From the NCBI GenBank assembly GCA_019418225.1, contig DYCF01000002.1:1-64000 (forward strand): DNA of 64,000 bases, in the 5' to 3' direction. Positions 42,745-51,575 of this stretch are shown here, one piece after another. The translations under genes and the position numbers were made by a program. The notes under the pieces were generated by a model. That model was not told where the DNA came from. It did no database searches and worked only from the letters and a program-made list of their open reading frames with translations. The first letter of the stretch is position 1. Each line of letters starts with the position of its first letter. This DNA comes from Clostridiales bacterium (GTDB lineage: Bacteria; Bacillota; Clostridia; Lachnospirales; Cellulosilyticaceae).

Positions 42745-43797
42745 ATGCGCCTTGTACGTACAGTCCAATTACAAGTTGGCGATATTATAGGAAAAGACGT
42801 GATAGGATACGGAGGTGGCTTATTATTAAGAAAAGATACACGATTTCGTGAGGTATTTCGTAAACAACTCCTAGAGCGTCATATTTATGAAATCTATATA
42901 AGGGATGAATGGTCAGAAGGGATAGAACCTACTGTTTTAATTAGTGAAGAAAACAGACGTAAGATTGAACATGATTTAGCAGTAGAATTTGAAAATCTAA
43001 GAGATAAGTTTAAAATAAATGTAGATAATATTTCAGATATTAGTGATATGATATATAGTGAATTGGAAGATAAGGCGTTGATATGGGAGATTCAAGATTT
43101 ACAAAAAAATGATGATTATACATATCAACATTGTGTAGCTGTAGCTATTTTAGCTGGAATTGTATGTAGAAAATTAGGCTTAGAGCAAGAATTAAGTAAG
43201 CAAATTATTATGGGTGGACTTATGCATGATTTAGGAAAGATGAGTATACCTAAAGATGTACTTAATAAAGAAGGGCGTTTAACACAAGAAGAATATGAAA
43301 TTATTAAGGAACATTCAAGACTAGGATATGAAATGTTAAAGGATATGACATCTGTAAGCAGTGTTACAAAACTTACAGTGTTGTGTCACCATGAACGAGA
43401 AGATGGTTCAGGATATCCTTTAGGAAAGGGTGAAGAATTACATATAGGACCTAAAATAGTAGCAGCATGTGATTTGTATCATGCACTAATCTCAGATCGT
43501 ACATATCGTAAAGGAATGCCTTTAAATGAAGCGCTTATGATTGCTGGTAGAGAGAAGATTAATAAAGAAGTAAGGCGAGCAATAGAAGATACTTTAGCAT
43601 TTTATCCAGTAGGTAGTACAGTCTTATTAAGTAATGGATTAATAGGCATTGTAGAAAGAAACTTTATAGAAGATGTGAGTAAACCACTTATAAAGGTTAT
43701 TTATGATGAAAAAGTTAAACAAGCTGTAAAATATAAAATCAATCTACAAGAAGAAGATATTCATGTTCAAAGACGTATTTATGAATTACCATTTTAA
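42745..43797 (+). CDS. HD-GYP domain protein, probable cyclic-di-GMP phosphodiesterase
   Basis: Likely hydrolyses cyclic di-GMP. An N-terminal region of about 100 residues (QVGDIIGKDVIGYGGGLLLR) is DUF3369/DUF3391-like and probably sensory or structural. The HD-GYP domain (about 115-310) has the metal residues HCVAV, LMHDLGKM, KEHSRLGYEML, CHHERxDGSGYP-type CHHEREDGSGYPLGKG (GYP intact), and ACDLYHAL. ATG 42745 follows AAAGGAGG; 350 aa. No receiver domain, so it is not itself a response regulator. Monocistronic. Confidence 0.92.
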   Translation: MRLVRTVQLQVGDIIGKDVIGYGGGLLLRKDTRFREVFRKQLLERHIYEIYIRDEWSEGIEPTVLISEENRRKIEHDLAVEFENLRDKFKINVDNISDISDMIYSELEDKALIWEIQDLQKNDDYTYQHCVAVAILAGIVCRKLGLEQELSKQIIMGGLMHDLGKMSIPKDVLNKEGRLTQEEYEIIKEHSRLGYEMLKDMTSVSSVTKLTVLCHHEREDGSGYPLGKGEELHIGPKIVAACDLYHALISDRTYRKGMPLNEALMIAGREKINKEVRRAIEDTLAFYPVGSTVLLSNGLIGIVERNFIEDVSKPLIKVIYDEKVKQAVKYKINLQEEDIHVQRRIYELPF

Positions 43798-43803
43798 CAA
43801 AGA

Positions 43804-43842
43804 TAAAAAAATAGAGCTTACATATGTAAGCTCTATTTTTTT
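43804..43842. terminator. Bidirectional terminator between HD-GYP and nucleoside permease genes
   Basis: AAAAAAATAGAGCTTACA pairs perfectly with TGTAAGCTCTATTTTTTT. It serves the convergent genes on both strands. Confidence 0.92.
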
Positions 43843-44794
43843 ATCTTTTACCTGGATCAAATGGTTCCCCAGAAGCTTTTGGTGCTTGTGATGATTTAGA
43901 GAAAATAACAAGCGCTAAAAGTGTTACAACATAAGGGAATACTTTTAAGTATACAGGTGGAATTTTTGCAAGCTCTGGAATAACTTGTGAAACGTTTGAA
44001 ATTGTACTTGCAAATCCGAAGAATAATGTTGAACCAAGGATACCAAGTGGTTTCCATTGTCCAAAGATAAGTGCAGCTAAGGCTAAGAATCCGAAACCAG
44101 ATACACTTCCGTTAAATTCACCAGAGAAAGTAACAAGGAAGATACCGCCACCAAGACCTGCAAATGCTCCTGATAAAAGAACACCGATATAACGCATACG
44201 ACCTACATTGATACCAGCGGCATCAGCTGCATGAGGATGTTCACCACAAGCACGAAGACGTAGGCCAAAAGCAGTTTTATAAAGAAGGAATGTAAATACA
44301 ATGAGAATTGCAAGTACAATCCAAGTTGTTGAATAAGTATTCGTAAAGAATAATGGTCCAATTACTGGAATATCTTTAAGGACAGCAATATTCTTTTTAG
44401 CAAGAGTTGTTCTAAGAACGATATTACCGCTACCTGTGATATTTCTTGCTAAGAAAACTGTAAGTGCTACAGCAATAAGATTGATAGCAGTACCACTGAT
44501 TGTTTGATCTGCTTGTAAGTTAATACTTGCAAAAGCATGAAGGAGTGAGAATAATGCACCCACAATAAGGGCTACAAGTAAACCAACGAAGATTGTCCAT
44601 GTTTGACCAGGGAAGCTTAATTGTAAGAAGTAAATAGTAATACCACTTGCAAAAGAACCCATAATCATAAGACCTTCAAGCCCGATATTAACAATACCAC
44701 TACGTTCACAGTAAAGGCCACCAAGCGCAACGATTAAAAGTGGAATTGTATAGGCAATCGCATAAGGGAAGATTTGCTGGATAATATCCCACAT
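43841..44794 (-). CDS. Nucleoside ABC transporter permease, NupQ/YufQ type
   Basis: One of two membrane subunits of a BMP-type nucleoside importer. About eight to nine hydrophobic segments and the family motifs CERSGIVNIGLEGLMIMGSF and GVLLSGAFAGLGGGIF are visible. 317 aa. It is the last gene of the four-gene minus-strand operon, 2 nt after its partner permease. Confidence 0.92.
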   Translation of the reverse strand: MWDIIQQIFPYAIAYTIPLLIVALGGLYCERSGIVNIGLEGLMIMGSFASGITIYFLQLSFPGQTWTIFVGLLVALIVGALFSLLHAFASINLQADQTISGTAINLIAVALTVFLARNITGSGNIVLRTTLAKKNIAVLKDIPVIGPLFFTNTYSTTWIVLAILIVFTFLLYKTAFGLRLRACGEHPHAADAAGINVGRMRYIGVLLSGAFAGLGGGIFLVTFSGEFNGSVSGFGFLALAALIFGQWKPLGILGSTLFFGFASTISNVSQVIPELAKIPPVYLKVFPYVVTLLALVIFSKSSQAPKASGEPFDPGKR

Positions 44795-44796
44795 GA

Positions 44797-45987
44797 TTAT
44801 TCATCTCCTTTCGTATCATCTGAAGCATCTTGAGGTGGTAAAAGTCCCACACTATCTTGATTTTGTGCTTCTGTATTTTTTACATTTGTATCAATAATTG
44901 GTGCTACTGGTGTAATAGGATCTACTTTTTCACCGTTAGCAGCTTGTTTAGCTTTCTTTTTAGCTGCAATTTTATTTAAGAAACGTTCTACAAGGATACT
45001 TGTAGCTGCAAAATAAATAATTGTTGCAATGATTGTATCTGCAATTTCAGGTGGGACATCTGTCATAACGCTCATGAATCCACGGCCTGCATAAAGTAAA
45101 CCGAAGAATAAAGCTGAAAGAAGGGCCCCAATAGGTGTATTATTACCTAATAATGAAACTGCGATACCATCGAAGCCTTGAGATGGCATAACACCGATTT
45201 GCATGTTTGTTGCATTACCAGCATATTGTGTAAGACCAGCAAGGCCAGCAAGACCACCAGCAATCATAAGAGAGATGATGATGCTTTTATTAACTGAAAT
45301 ACCAGCATATTGTGCAGCATGTTTGTTGAAACCTACTGCTTTAAGTTCGTAACCGAAGCTTGTTTTATTTAAGATAATTGCAATAACGATAACAGCAATG
45401 ATGGCTACGAAAATACCTAAGTTAATATAAGAATTTCCAAAGAGTCCTGAAATCCAAGGTGCACGAAGTGTATTAGTATCTAAAATCGCACGTGATTCAG
45501 TAGCAACTGTACCATTAGGGAAATAATCTTTTATAACATAGTAAACAATCCAGTAAGCAATCCAGTTCATCATAATACAAGAAACTACTTCATGTACATT
45601 AAAGATTGCTTTTAAAAGACCTGGAATGAATGCCCAAAGTGCACCACCTATGAAAGCAATTAAAATCATAAGAACAAGCATAGCTGGACGAGGAAGGTTT
45701 ACTGTAAGACCAAAAACAGTGGCACAAAGACCACCAAATAACATTTGTCCAGGGGTCCCAATGTTGAAGAGACCAGTTCTAAAAGCAAAGGCAACAGAAA
45801 GACCAGTTAAAATAAGAGGTGTGGCTGTTGCAATTGTATTCCCAATACGTTCTAGGGAAAGTGTACCACCTTGTACGAGGTAGATAAATCCTTCAATTGG
45901 ATTATGGCCTGTTACAAGCATTAAAAGAGCACCGGCAATAAGGCCTAAAAAGACAGCAATAATAGATATGAGCCCTTTTTTATTCAT
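44797..45987 (-). CDS. Nucleoside ABC transporter permease, NupP/YufP type
   Basis: The larger membrane subunit. Family segments TGLSVAFAFRTGLFNIGTPG and SGFGYELKAVGFNKHAAQYAG-like FGYELKAVGFNKHAAQYAGI are clear. A polar, Asp/Asn/Gln-rich C-terminal tail of about 60 residues (KKAKQAANGEKVDPITPVAP onward) is cytoplasmic and unusual in length. 396 aa. It overlaps the ATPase gene by 8 nt. Confidence 0.92.
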   Translation of the reverse strand: MNKKGLISIIAVFLGLIAGALLMLVTGHNPIEGFIYLVQGGTLSLERIGNTIATATPLILTGLSVAFAFRTGLFNIGTPGQMLFGGLCATVFGLTVNLPRPAMLVLMILIAFIGGALWAFIPGLLKAIFNVHEVVSCIMMNWIAYWIVYYVIKDYFPNGTVATESRAILDTNTLRAPWISGLFGNSYINLGIFVAIIAVIVIAIILNKTSFGYELKAVGFNKHAAQYAGISVNKSIIISLMIAGGLAGLAGLTQYAGNATNMQIGVMPSQGFDGIAVSLLGNNTPIGALLSALFFGLLYAGRGFMSVMTDVPPEIADTIIATIIYFAATSILVERFLNKIAAKKKAKQAANGEKVDPITPVAPIIDTNVKNTEAQNQDSVGLLPPQDASDDTKGDE

Positions 45988-47506
45988 GGTTAGAATCTCC
46001 TTTCACACCTGCCATCATAAGGCCAATTTCATTTTCATTCGTTTCACTAGCATTTACAATGCCAATAAGTTCACCATTGTTTACAACAGCAATACGGTCA
46101 GATACATTCATTACTTCATCAAGTTCAAGAGAAACAAGAAGTACAGCATGTCCTGCATCACGGTGTTCAATAAGTCTTCTATGAATGTATTCAATAGATC
46201 CTACGTCAAGACCACGTGTTGGTTGAACTGCAATAAGTAATTGAGGTTCACGTTCCATTTCACGACCGATAACAGCTTTTTGTTGGTTACCACCTGAAAG
46301 AGAGCGGGCCATAGAAGCACCACCTTCACCAGAACGTACATCAAAAGCTTTGATGATTTTTTCAGCATATTCATGAATTGCTCTACGATTGAGGAAACCA
46401 CCTTTAGAAAAAGGCTCTTTATTATAAACTTGTAAAATCATATTATCTTCAACTGTATAGTCAAGAACAAGACCGTGTTTATGGCGGTCTTCAGGAATGT
46501 GTCCGATACCAGTTAAAGTACGCTTGCGAATTGAGTAGTTTGTAATATCAGTATCACCAATTTTTACAGTACCAGATTCAATTTTACGAAGACCTGTAAT
46601 AGCTTCTACAAGTTCTGTTTGGCCATTACCTTCTACACCAGCAATCCCAACGATTTCACCAGCTCTAACTTCAAGGGAGAAGTCTTTAAGTCCAAGTGTC
46701 TTCTTATTATTTAAAGCAGATAAGTGATCTACTTTTAAAATAGCATCTTTAGGATTACTTGGTTTTTTAGGGACTTTGAAAGTAACAGGGCGACCAACCA
46801 TCATTTGCGCCATGTCTGCTTCAGATGTATCAGCTACATCTACTGTACCGATGTATTTACCACGGCGGATAACACTACAGCGGTTTGCAATAGCCTTAAT
46901 CTCTTTAAGTTTATGCGTGATTAAGATAATAGATTTACCTTGTTTAATAAGGTTTCTCATAATCTCAAGTAAATCTGAGATTTCTTGAGGGGTAAGTACG
47001 GCTGTAGGTTCATCAAAAATAAGAATATCTGCATTACGATAGAGCATTTTTAAAATTTCTACACGTTGTTGCATACCTACAGAAATATCTTCAATTTTTG
47101 CATATGGATCAATATTTAAACCATAACGTTTAGAAAGCTCCTCTACACGTTTGGCTGCGGATTTTATATCTACAGTTAAGCCTTTTTTAGGTTCAATCCC
47201 TAAAATAATATTTTCTGTAGTTGTAAAATTGTGTACAAGCTTAAAGTGTTGATGTACCATCCCAATTCCTAAATCATTTGCTACATTAGGATTTGTAATT
47301 TTCACCTCTGAGCCATTTACTTTGATTATACCACTAGTTGGTTGATACATACCAAAAAGCATTCCCATAAGAGTTGATTTACCAGCACCATTTTCTCCAA
47401 GGAGGGCATGTACTTCACCGCGTTTAAGCTGAAGTGTGATATTGTCATTCGCCACGATTCCAGGGAATTCTTTTCTAATATTTAACATCTCTACTACATA
47501 ATCCAT
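45980..47506 (-). CDS. Nucleoside ABC transporter ATPase (tandem domains), NupO/YufO type
   Basis: A double-domain ATPase of the ribose/nucleoside group. The first half has Walker A GENGAGKST, signature SVGMQQRVEILK and Walker B ILIFDEPTAVLTP. The second half has a typical degenerate Walker A GVEGNGQTE, signature LSGGNQQKAVIGRE and LLIAVQPTRGLD. This asymmetry is normal in the RbsA-like group. 508 aa. GGAGGCG upstream supports the start. The binding-protein gene lies upstream, separated by a terminator. Confidence 0.94.
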   Translation of the reverse strand: MDYVVEMLNIRKEFPGIVANDNITLQLKRGEVHALLGENGAGKSTLMGMLFGMYQPTSGIIKVNGSEVKITNPNVANDLGIGMVHQHFKLVHNFTTTENIILGIEPKKGLTVDIKSAAKRVEELSKRYGLNIDPYAKIEDISVGMQQRVEILKMLYRNADILIFDEPTAVLTPQEISDLLEIMRNLIKQGKSIILITHKLKEIKAIANRCSVIRRGKYIGTVDVADTSEADMAQMMVGRPVTFKVPKKPSNPKDAILKVDHLSALNNKKTLGLKDFSLEVRAGEIVGIAGVEGNGQTELVEAITGLRKIESGTVKIGDTDITNYSIRKRTLTGIGHIPEDRHKHGLVLDYTVEDNMILQVYNKEPFSKGGFLNRRAIHEYAEKIIKAFDVRSGEGGASMARSLSGGNQQKAVIGREMEREPQLLIAVQPTRGLDVGSIEYIHRRLIEHRDAGHAVLLVSLELDEVMNVSDRIAVVNNGELIGIVNASETNENEIGLMMAGVKGDSNHE

Positions 47507-47564
47507 ATTTTCGCCTCCTTTACTATATTATATAACATTATAAGTTATTTATAAGGTATATATT

Positions 47565-47594
47565 AAAAAAAGACGGATAATCCGCCTTTTTTTA
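47565..47594 (-). terminator. Intercistronic terminator between bmpA-type and ATPase genes
   Basis: On the minus strand AGGCGGA pairs with TCCGTCT with one G-T pair and is followed by seven T. Partial termination would favour the binding protein. Confidence 0.8.
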
Positions 47595-47682
47595 TTCAAA
47601 CAAGTTGCACTTTAAAGAATCTCTTTAAAATGCGTTATAAAAATTTCAAAATACAAACAAGTTTAATAAAATAACGCACTAA

Positions 47683-48810
47683 TTATTTAATGAATGCACC
47701 GTTGTCATTATTGTCAGCAACAGTAACTTCACCAGATTTAATTTTGCTATATACATCATTTACAGTGTTGATAGTTTCTTCACTTAAGTTAGGATTTTCA
47801 GCTGGAATACCTACACCGTCATTAGCAACATCAAATACTAAAGATTCGCCACCTGGGAAAGTACCATTTGCTTCAGCAGCAATCATATCATGAGTTGCTT
47901 GATCAATGTACTTCATAGCAGACGTAAGAATAACAGATTTATTATTTGCTTCGTCATAAAGACCATCATTATATTGGTCAACGTCTACACCAATAACCCA
48001 AGCGTTTGTGTCGCCATTTGTTGCGCGTTGTTTAGCTTCTGTGATTGCACCGAAACCAGTACCACCAGCAGCTGTGAAGATTACATTTACACCTTTATCA
48101 TACATTTGAGCTGCAATTTGTTGACCAGCAGCTTTGTCATCGAATGAGCCTTGGTATACAATGTTTGCCTCATCTAGTGTAATGTTTGTACCTAAGTTTT
48201 CGTTTGCATAGTTAACACCTTGTTGGAATCCCCAGTTAAATCTTTGAACTGCAGGAATTTCCATACCACCGATGAAACCGAAGTTAGATTCTTTCATTTC
48301 TACAGCAGCAGCAATACCTGCTAAGAAACCTGATTCATGCTCAGCAAAAGAAATAGCTACAGAATTTTCACCAACTTTATAGTTACCTTGGCCATCATTT
48401 GGTGCACCATCTAAAAGAACAAACTTAGCATCAGCATAAGTATCTTGTGCTTTGAAGATAGCTGTTTCGAATTTGAAACCTGGTGTCACGATAAATTTGT
48501 AACCACCATCATAGAGATTAGCGATTTCTTTTAAGTAATCACCTTCTGTTGTTCCAGCTGGTTTAAGGTATTTACAGTTATCTTTAGCTACTGTACCTGT
48601 AATCCCTTCCCAAGAACCTTGGTTGAAAGAACGGTCATCAATAGTACCAGCATCTGTTACCATACCAACTTTAAAGTCTGTATCAATTTGTGTAAATTTT
48701 GAATTTGTAGCTTCTGCATTTCCTGCACCACTACCAGCGTTACCACAACCAACTAACGCTCCCATAGATAAAGCACTACAAAGTGCTACTGCTAAAAACT
48801 TCTTTTTCAT
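47683..48810 (-). CDS. BMP/PnrA-family nucleoside-binding lipoprotein
   Basis: The surface binding protein for the importer encoded downstream. Signal peptide with lipobox ALVGCG (Cys near residue 22), a Gly/Ala/Asn linker, then the BMP fold: FKVGMVTDAGTIDDRSFNQG, VGENSVAISFAEHESGFLAG and GFIGGMEIPAVQRF. PnrA relatives bind purine nucleosides, which fits the NupOPQ-type permeases next to it. 375 aa. GGTGGAAT precedes the ATG on the minus strand. First gene of the four-gene operon. Confidence 0.93.
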   Translation of the reverse strand: MKKKFLAVALCSALSMGALVGCGNAGSGAGNAEATNSKFTQIDTDFKVGMVTDAGTIDDRSFNQGSWEGITGTVAKDNCKYLKPAGTTEGDYLKEIANLYDGGYKFIVTPGFKFETAIFKAQDTYADAKFVLLDGAPNDGQGNYKVGENSVAISFAEHESGFLAGIAAAVEMKESNFGFIGGMEIPAVQRFNWGFQQGVNYANENLGTNITLDEANIVYQGSFDDKAAGQQIAAQMYDKGVNVIFTAAGGTGFGAITEAKQRATNGDTNAWVIGVDVDQYNDGLYDEANNKSVILTSAMKYIDQATHDMIAAEANGTFPGGESLVFDVANDGVGIPAENPNLSEETINTVNDVYSKIKSGEVTVADNNDNGAFIK

Positions 48811-48888
48811 AATATTCCACCACCGTTAAGTTTTTATATGTACGAAATTTCCTAAGTAGAGAATTCCTTGATACATCTTATATATGAT

Positions 48889-48917
48889 ATTAAATTTTGG
48901 CAGTTATTTCAATGCAA
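48889..48917 (-). promoter_or_regulatory. Candidate promoter of the nucleoside importer operon
   Basis: On the minus strand TTGCAT (48917-48912) and TTTAAT (48894-48889) with 17-bp spacing, about 80 bp before the start at 48810. Between it and the repeat at 49132 I see only AT-rich sequence. Confidence 0.4.
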
Positions 48918-49131
48918 ACTGTATAAATTCTTTTATTAAAACTATTTAGAAAAATGGTGAAAAGTTACGAAAAAGCAGTATACGGGTATAAATAATGATT
49001 AAATTTGCATTAAAAAAGCAGAGATTTACACTTTAAAATTGACAAAATAGATATAATTAAGTTTTGTTTACATTAATATGACAAAAATCGTAAGAATATA
49101 TTATTTTAAATATTATTTGTTATACTGATAA

Positions 49132-49246
49132 TATAGATTTCATATTTATAAGATTTGGCTATTAATGATGTGCCAATAATGTGAAATCATTAAGAGGAAG
49201 CAATTTGTAATATGTATATTTTAACTGTATAGTTGATTTCTCTATA
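49132..49246 (+). repeat. MITE-like interspersed repeat, copy 5 (115 bp)
   Basis: Begins TATAGATTTCATATTTATAA and ends GTTGATTTCTCTATA. It has the same orientation as copies 1-3, with several substitutions in the left half. It lies in the 522-bp divergent gap between the nucleoside importer and the second amidase gene. Confidence 0.85.
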
Positions 49247-49332
49247 GATTTATACCATCAGAATATAATAATTAGCTAAAGTTTATAGTGGTGAAGTCTA
49301 TAATGAATAGGCGAATAAGAAGGAGAGCAAAA

Positions 49333-50826
49333 ATGAGATTAAAGCTAAAAAATTTAACTGTACTCATAGGTTTAATATGTACGTCCCGTATGACGACTTA
49401 TGGTGCAGCGATGACATTAAAATATGATGGAACAGCCCATATTTATGATAAGGAACCTATAGCATTATATGTAAATAATGAAGTGGTGGAATCATCTATT
49501 ATGCCACCAGTACAAATAGATGGCTATGTATTGGTGCCTACACGGGAAGTTTTTAATGCTATGGGTGCTACAGTACAGTGGCGAAGTGAAGAACGAAAGG
49601 TATATATAGAAGACCAGAATTCATTAATTGTCTTAGAGCTAGATAGTCATGAAGCTTGGGTAAATGGTGAGATAAAAGTGATGGATATGGCCCCAAAAGT
49701 AATCAATGATAAAGTAATGGTGCCCATTCGCTTTATTAGTGAAACATTAGGATTTCATGTGGACTGGCTAGGTGTTGAAAGAGCTGTTTATATTACAGAA
49801 AAAAATAGTGTAATCAATCAGGGAGGAACGAATGATAATACACCTGAAGGTGGGCAAGACATTGGCATAGAAGAATTGCCAGAGGATAACATAAGTGAGG
49901 AAGTTATAGACACACAATGGGATAGTTTAAGCAAGGTATTTCCGATACTTACATATGATAATGTGACACAGACTATGGCTATAGCAGAAGATATCGCTGT
50001 AAGTGATGTAGAAGTTGAAGATATTTACACAAAGCGTAAAATAGTATTGCATATCAATAAACCATTAGATATTACAGAAAGTAGTTGGCAAGGTCATTTA
50101 GGTTATTTAAAGGGGGTGACTGTTACAAAGACAGGCACTGGCATACAAATAGCTATTGAGACCAATACAGTGTGCGCTACAACACTAAGTCAGCAAAATG
50201 GTCAATTGATGATTCAATTTATGAAACCAAGAGAAAAGTATGATAAGATTGTTGTAATTGATGCAGGACATGGTGGCAGTGATAATGGGACAAGCGCAAA
50301 TGGGGTAAATGAAAAAGACTTAACGCTAGCTTACGGGAATGCCTTATGCACCTTATTAGAGGGAAATGATAATATAAAAGTATATGCTACAAGAGCGGTA
50401 GACTTATATGCTACAGAAGGGGATGGAATAGTCGGCAAACAATATCCTACATTAGATATGCGTGTTAATTTAGCCAATGAAATCGTACCTGATTTATATA
50501 TTAGTATACATATTAATTCATATTCTAACATCTCGCCAAATGGTATTGAAACATATTACTATGCATCTTCAGATAGCAGAGGTCAAATTTTTGCTAATAT
50601 GGTACAAGAGGCATTGGTTAATGAATTTAATATGACGAATCGTAAGGCGAAACATGGGGATTTAAAGGTGATTAGAGAAACAAATGACCCTGCCGTTTTA
50701 ATCGAAGCAGGATTTATCAGCAATCCTACAGATTATGAAATTTTAACTGCTGCTGATTACCCAAATCGTTTTGCACAAGTAGTTTATGACTGCATTTTAA
50801 GTTACTATATGCAAGGTCTTAATTAA
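49333..50826 (+). CDS. Secreted N-acetylmuramoyl-L-alanine amidase with copper-amine-oxidase-like domain (shorter paralogue)
   Basis: A second peptidoglycan amidase. Signal segment LTVLIGLICTSRMTTYGAA, copper amine oxidase N-terminal-like domain (VLVPTREVFNAMGATVQW, MVPIRFISETLGF), a short AMIN-like region and a C-terminal Amidase_3 domain with VIDAGHGG (His), EKDLTLA (Glu), SIHINS (His) and VLIEAGFISN (Glu). It matches the amidase at 18532 through both ends but is about 200 residues shorter in the middle. ATG 49333 follows AAGGAG; 497 aa. Confidence 0.92.
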   Translation: MRLKLKNLTVLIGLICTSRMTTYGAAMTLKYDGTAHIYDKEPIALYVNNEVVESSIMPPVQIDGYVLVPTREVFNAMGATVQWRSEERKVYIEDQNSLIVLELDSHEAWVNGEIKVMDMAPKVINDKVMVPIRFISETLGFHVDWLGVERAVYITEKNSVINQGGTNDNTPEGGQDIGIEELPEDNISEEVIDTQWDSLSKVFPILTYDNVTQTMAIAEDIAVSDVEVEDIYTKRKIVLHINKPLDITESSWQGHLGYLKGVTVTKTGTGIQIAIETNTVCATTLSQQNGQLMIQFMKPREKYDKIVVIDAGHGGSDNGTSANGVNEKDLTLAYGNALCTLLEGNDNIKVYATRAVDLYATEGDGIVGKQYPTLDMRVNLANEIVPDLYISIHINSYSNISPNGIETYYYASSDSRGQIFANMVQEALVNEFNMTNRKAKHGDLKVIRETNDPAVLIEAGFISNPTDYEILTAADYPNRFAQVVYDCILSYYMQGLN

Positions 50827-50828
50827 TG

Positions 50829-50878
50829 AAAAATAGGACAGTTTAGCTTTATAAAAGCCAAATTGTCCTATTTTTTTG
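50829..50878 (+). terminator. Terminator after the second amidase
   Basis: AAAATAGGACA and GCTTT pair with AAAGC and TGTCCTATTTT with small internal mismatches, followed by TTT. Confidence 0.9.
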
Positions 50879-51011
50879 CTGCAGTATGAGACGCAAAACT
50901 ACTGTGACTACCAAAAAGTACAATAAATAGTGTATGAAAATATAATAAAAAATAGTTAATAAAAGTTTAAAATTTATAAAAAATTATACAAAACAATGAA
51001 ATAATAAAAAG

Positions 51012-51040
51012 TTGACTTGAAAATCCAAAATGACTATGAT
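51012..51040 (+). promoter_or_regulatory. Promoter of the ACT protein and hom
   Basis: TTGACT (51012-51017) and TATGAT (51035-51040) with 17-bp spacing, 53 bp before ATG 51094. I see no T-box or other leader structure. Confidence 0.65.
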
Positions 51041-51093
51041 ATAGTATGTAACAAATAAACAAATGTTCACCAGAAACGAACAAGGAGAATATA

Positions 51094-51537
51094 ATGGAAC
51101 AAAAGTATCCTTACTATGTAATAAGTCAACATGTCCTACCTGATGTATTTTTAAAGGTAGTGGCGGTTAAAGAAATACTTGAAAAAAATAAAATGCTTAC
51201 TGTACAAGAAGCTACGGAACAGATTGGAATTAGCCGCAGCTCTTTTTATAAGTATAGAGATGCCATTTTTCCTTTCTATGACAAGGAAAAAGGAAAAGCA
51301 ATTACTATGCTCATTAGCTTACAAGATGAGACAGGAAGATTATCAGATGTGCTTAATGGAATTGCTCAGGCAGGAGGCAATGTCCTCACCATCAATCAAA
51401 TGATGCCGATTAACGGCATTGCAATTATTAACCTTTGTATGGAGACATCTCATATGGTTATGCCAATTGAAGACCTTATTACAAGACTTGGGGCTTTAAG
51501 TGGCGTACAGGAGATTAAGATTTTAGCTAGGGAGTAG
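51094..51537 (+). CDS. ACT domain-containing protein (PheB/YszB type)
   Basis: A small regulator-like protein linked with threonine synthesis. Residues 30-60 form a helix-turn-helix-like segment (MLTVQEATEQIGISRSSFYK), and 70-147 form an ACT domain (ITMLISLQDETGRLSDVLNG), which usually binds an amino acid. Genes of this type commonly precede hom in Firmicutes, as here (38-nt gap). It could be a transcription factor or an allosteric partner of homoserine dehydrogenase; which is unknown. ACAAGGAG precedes the ATG. Confidence 0.88.
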   Translation: MEQKYPYYVISQHVLPDVFLKVVAVKEILEKNKMLTVQEATEQIGISRSSFYKYRDAIFPFYDKEKGKAITMLISLQDETGRLSDVLNGIAQAGGNVLTINQMMPINGIAIINLCMETSHMVMPIEDLITRLGALSGVQEIKILARE

Positions 51538-51575
51538 CTAGTACGAGGTAAAAATAGGAAAATGGAGGGTGTAAA

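Noticed and set aside
50879..51093. T-box or leader peptide before the ACT protein and hom
   Set aside because: A promoter lies only about 50 bp before the start codon; there is no room for a leader and no T-box core sequence.
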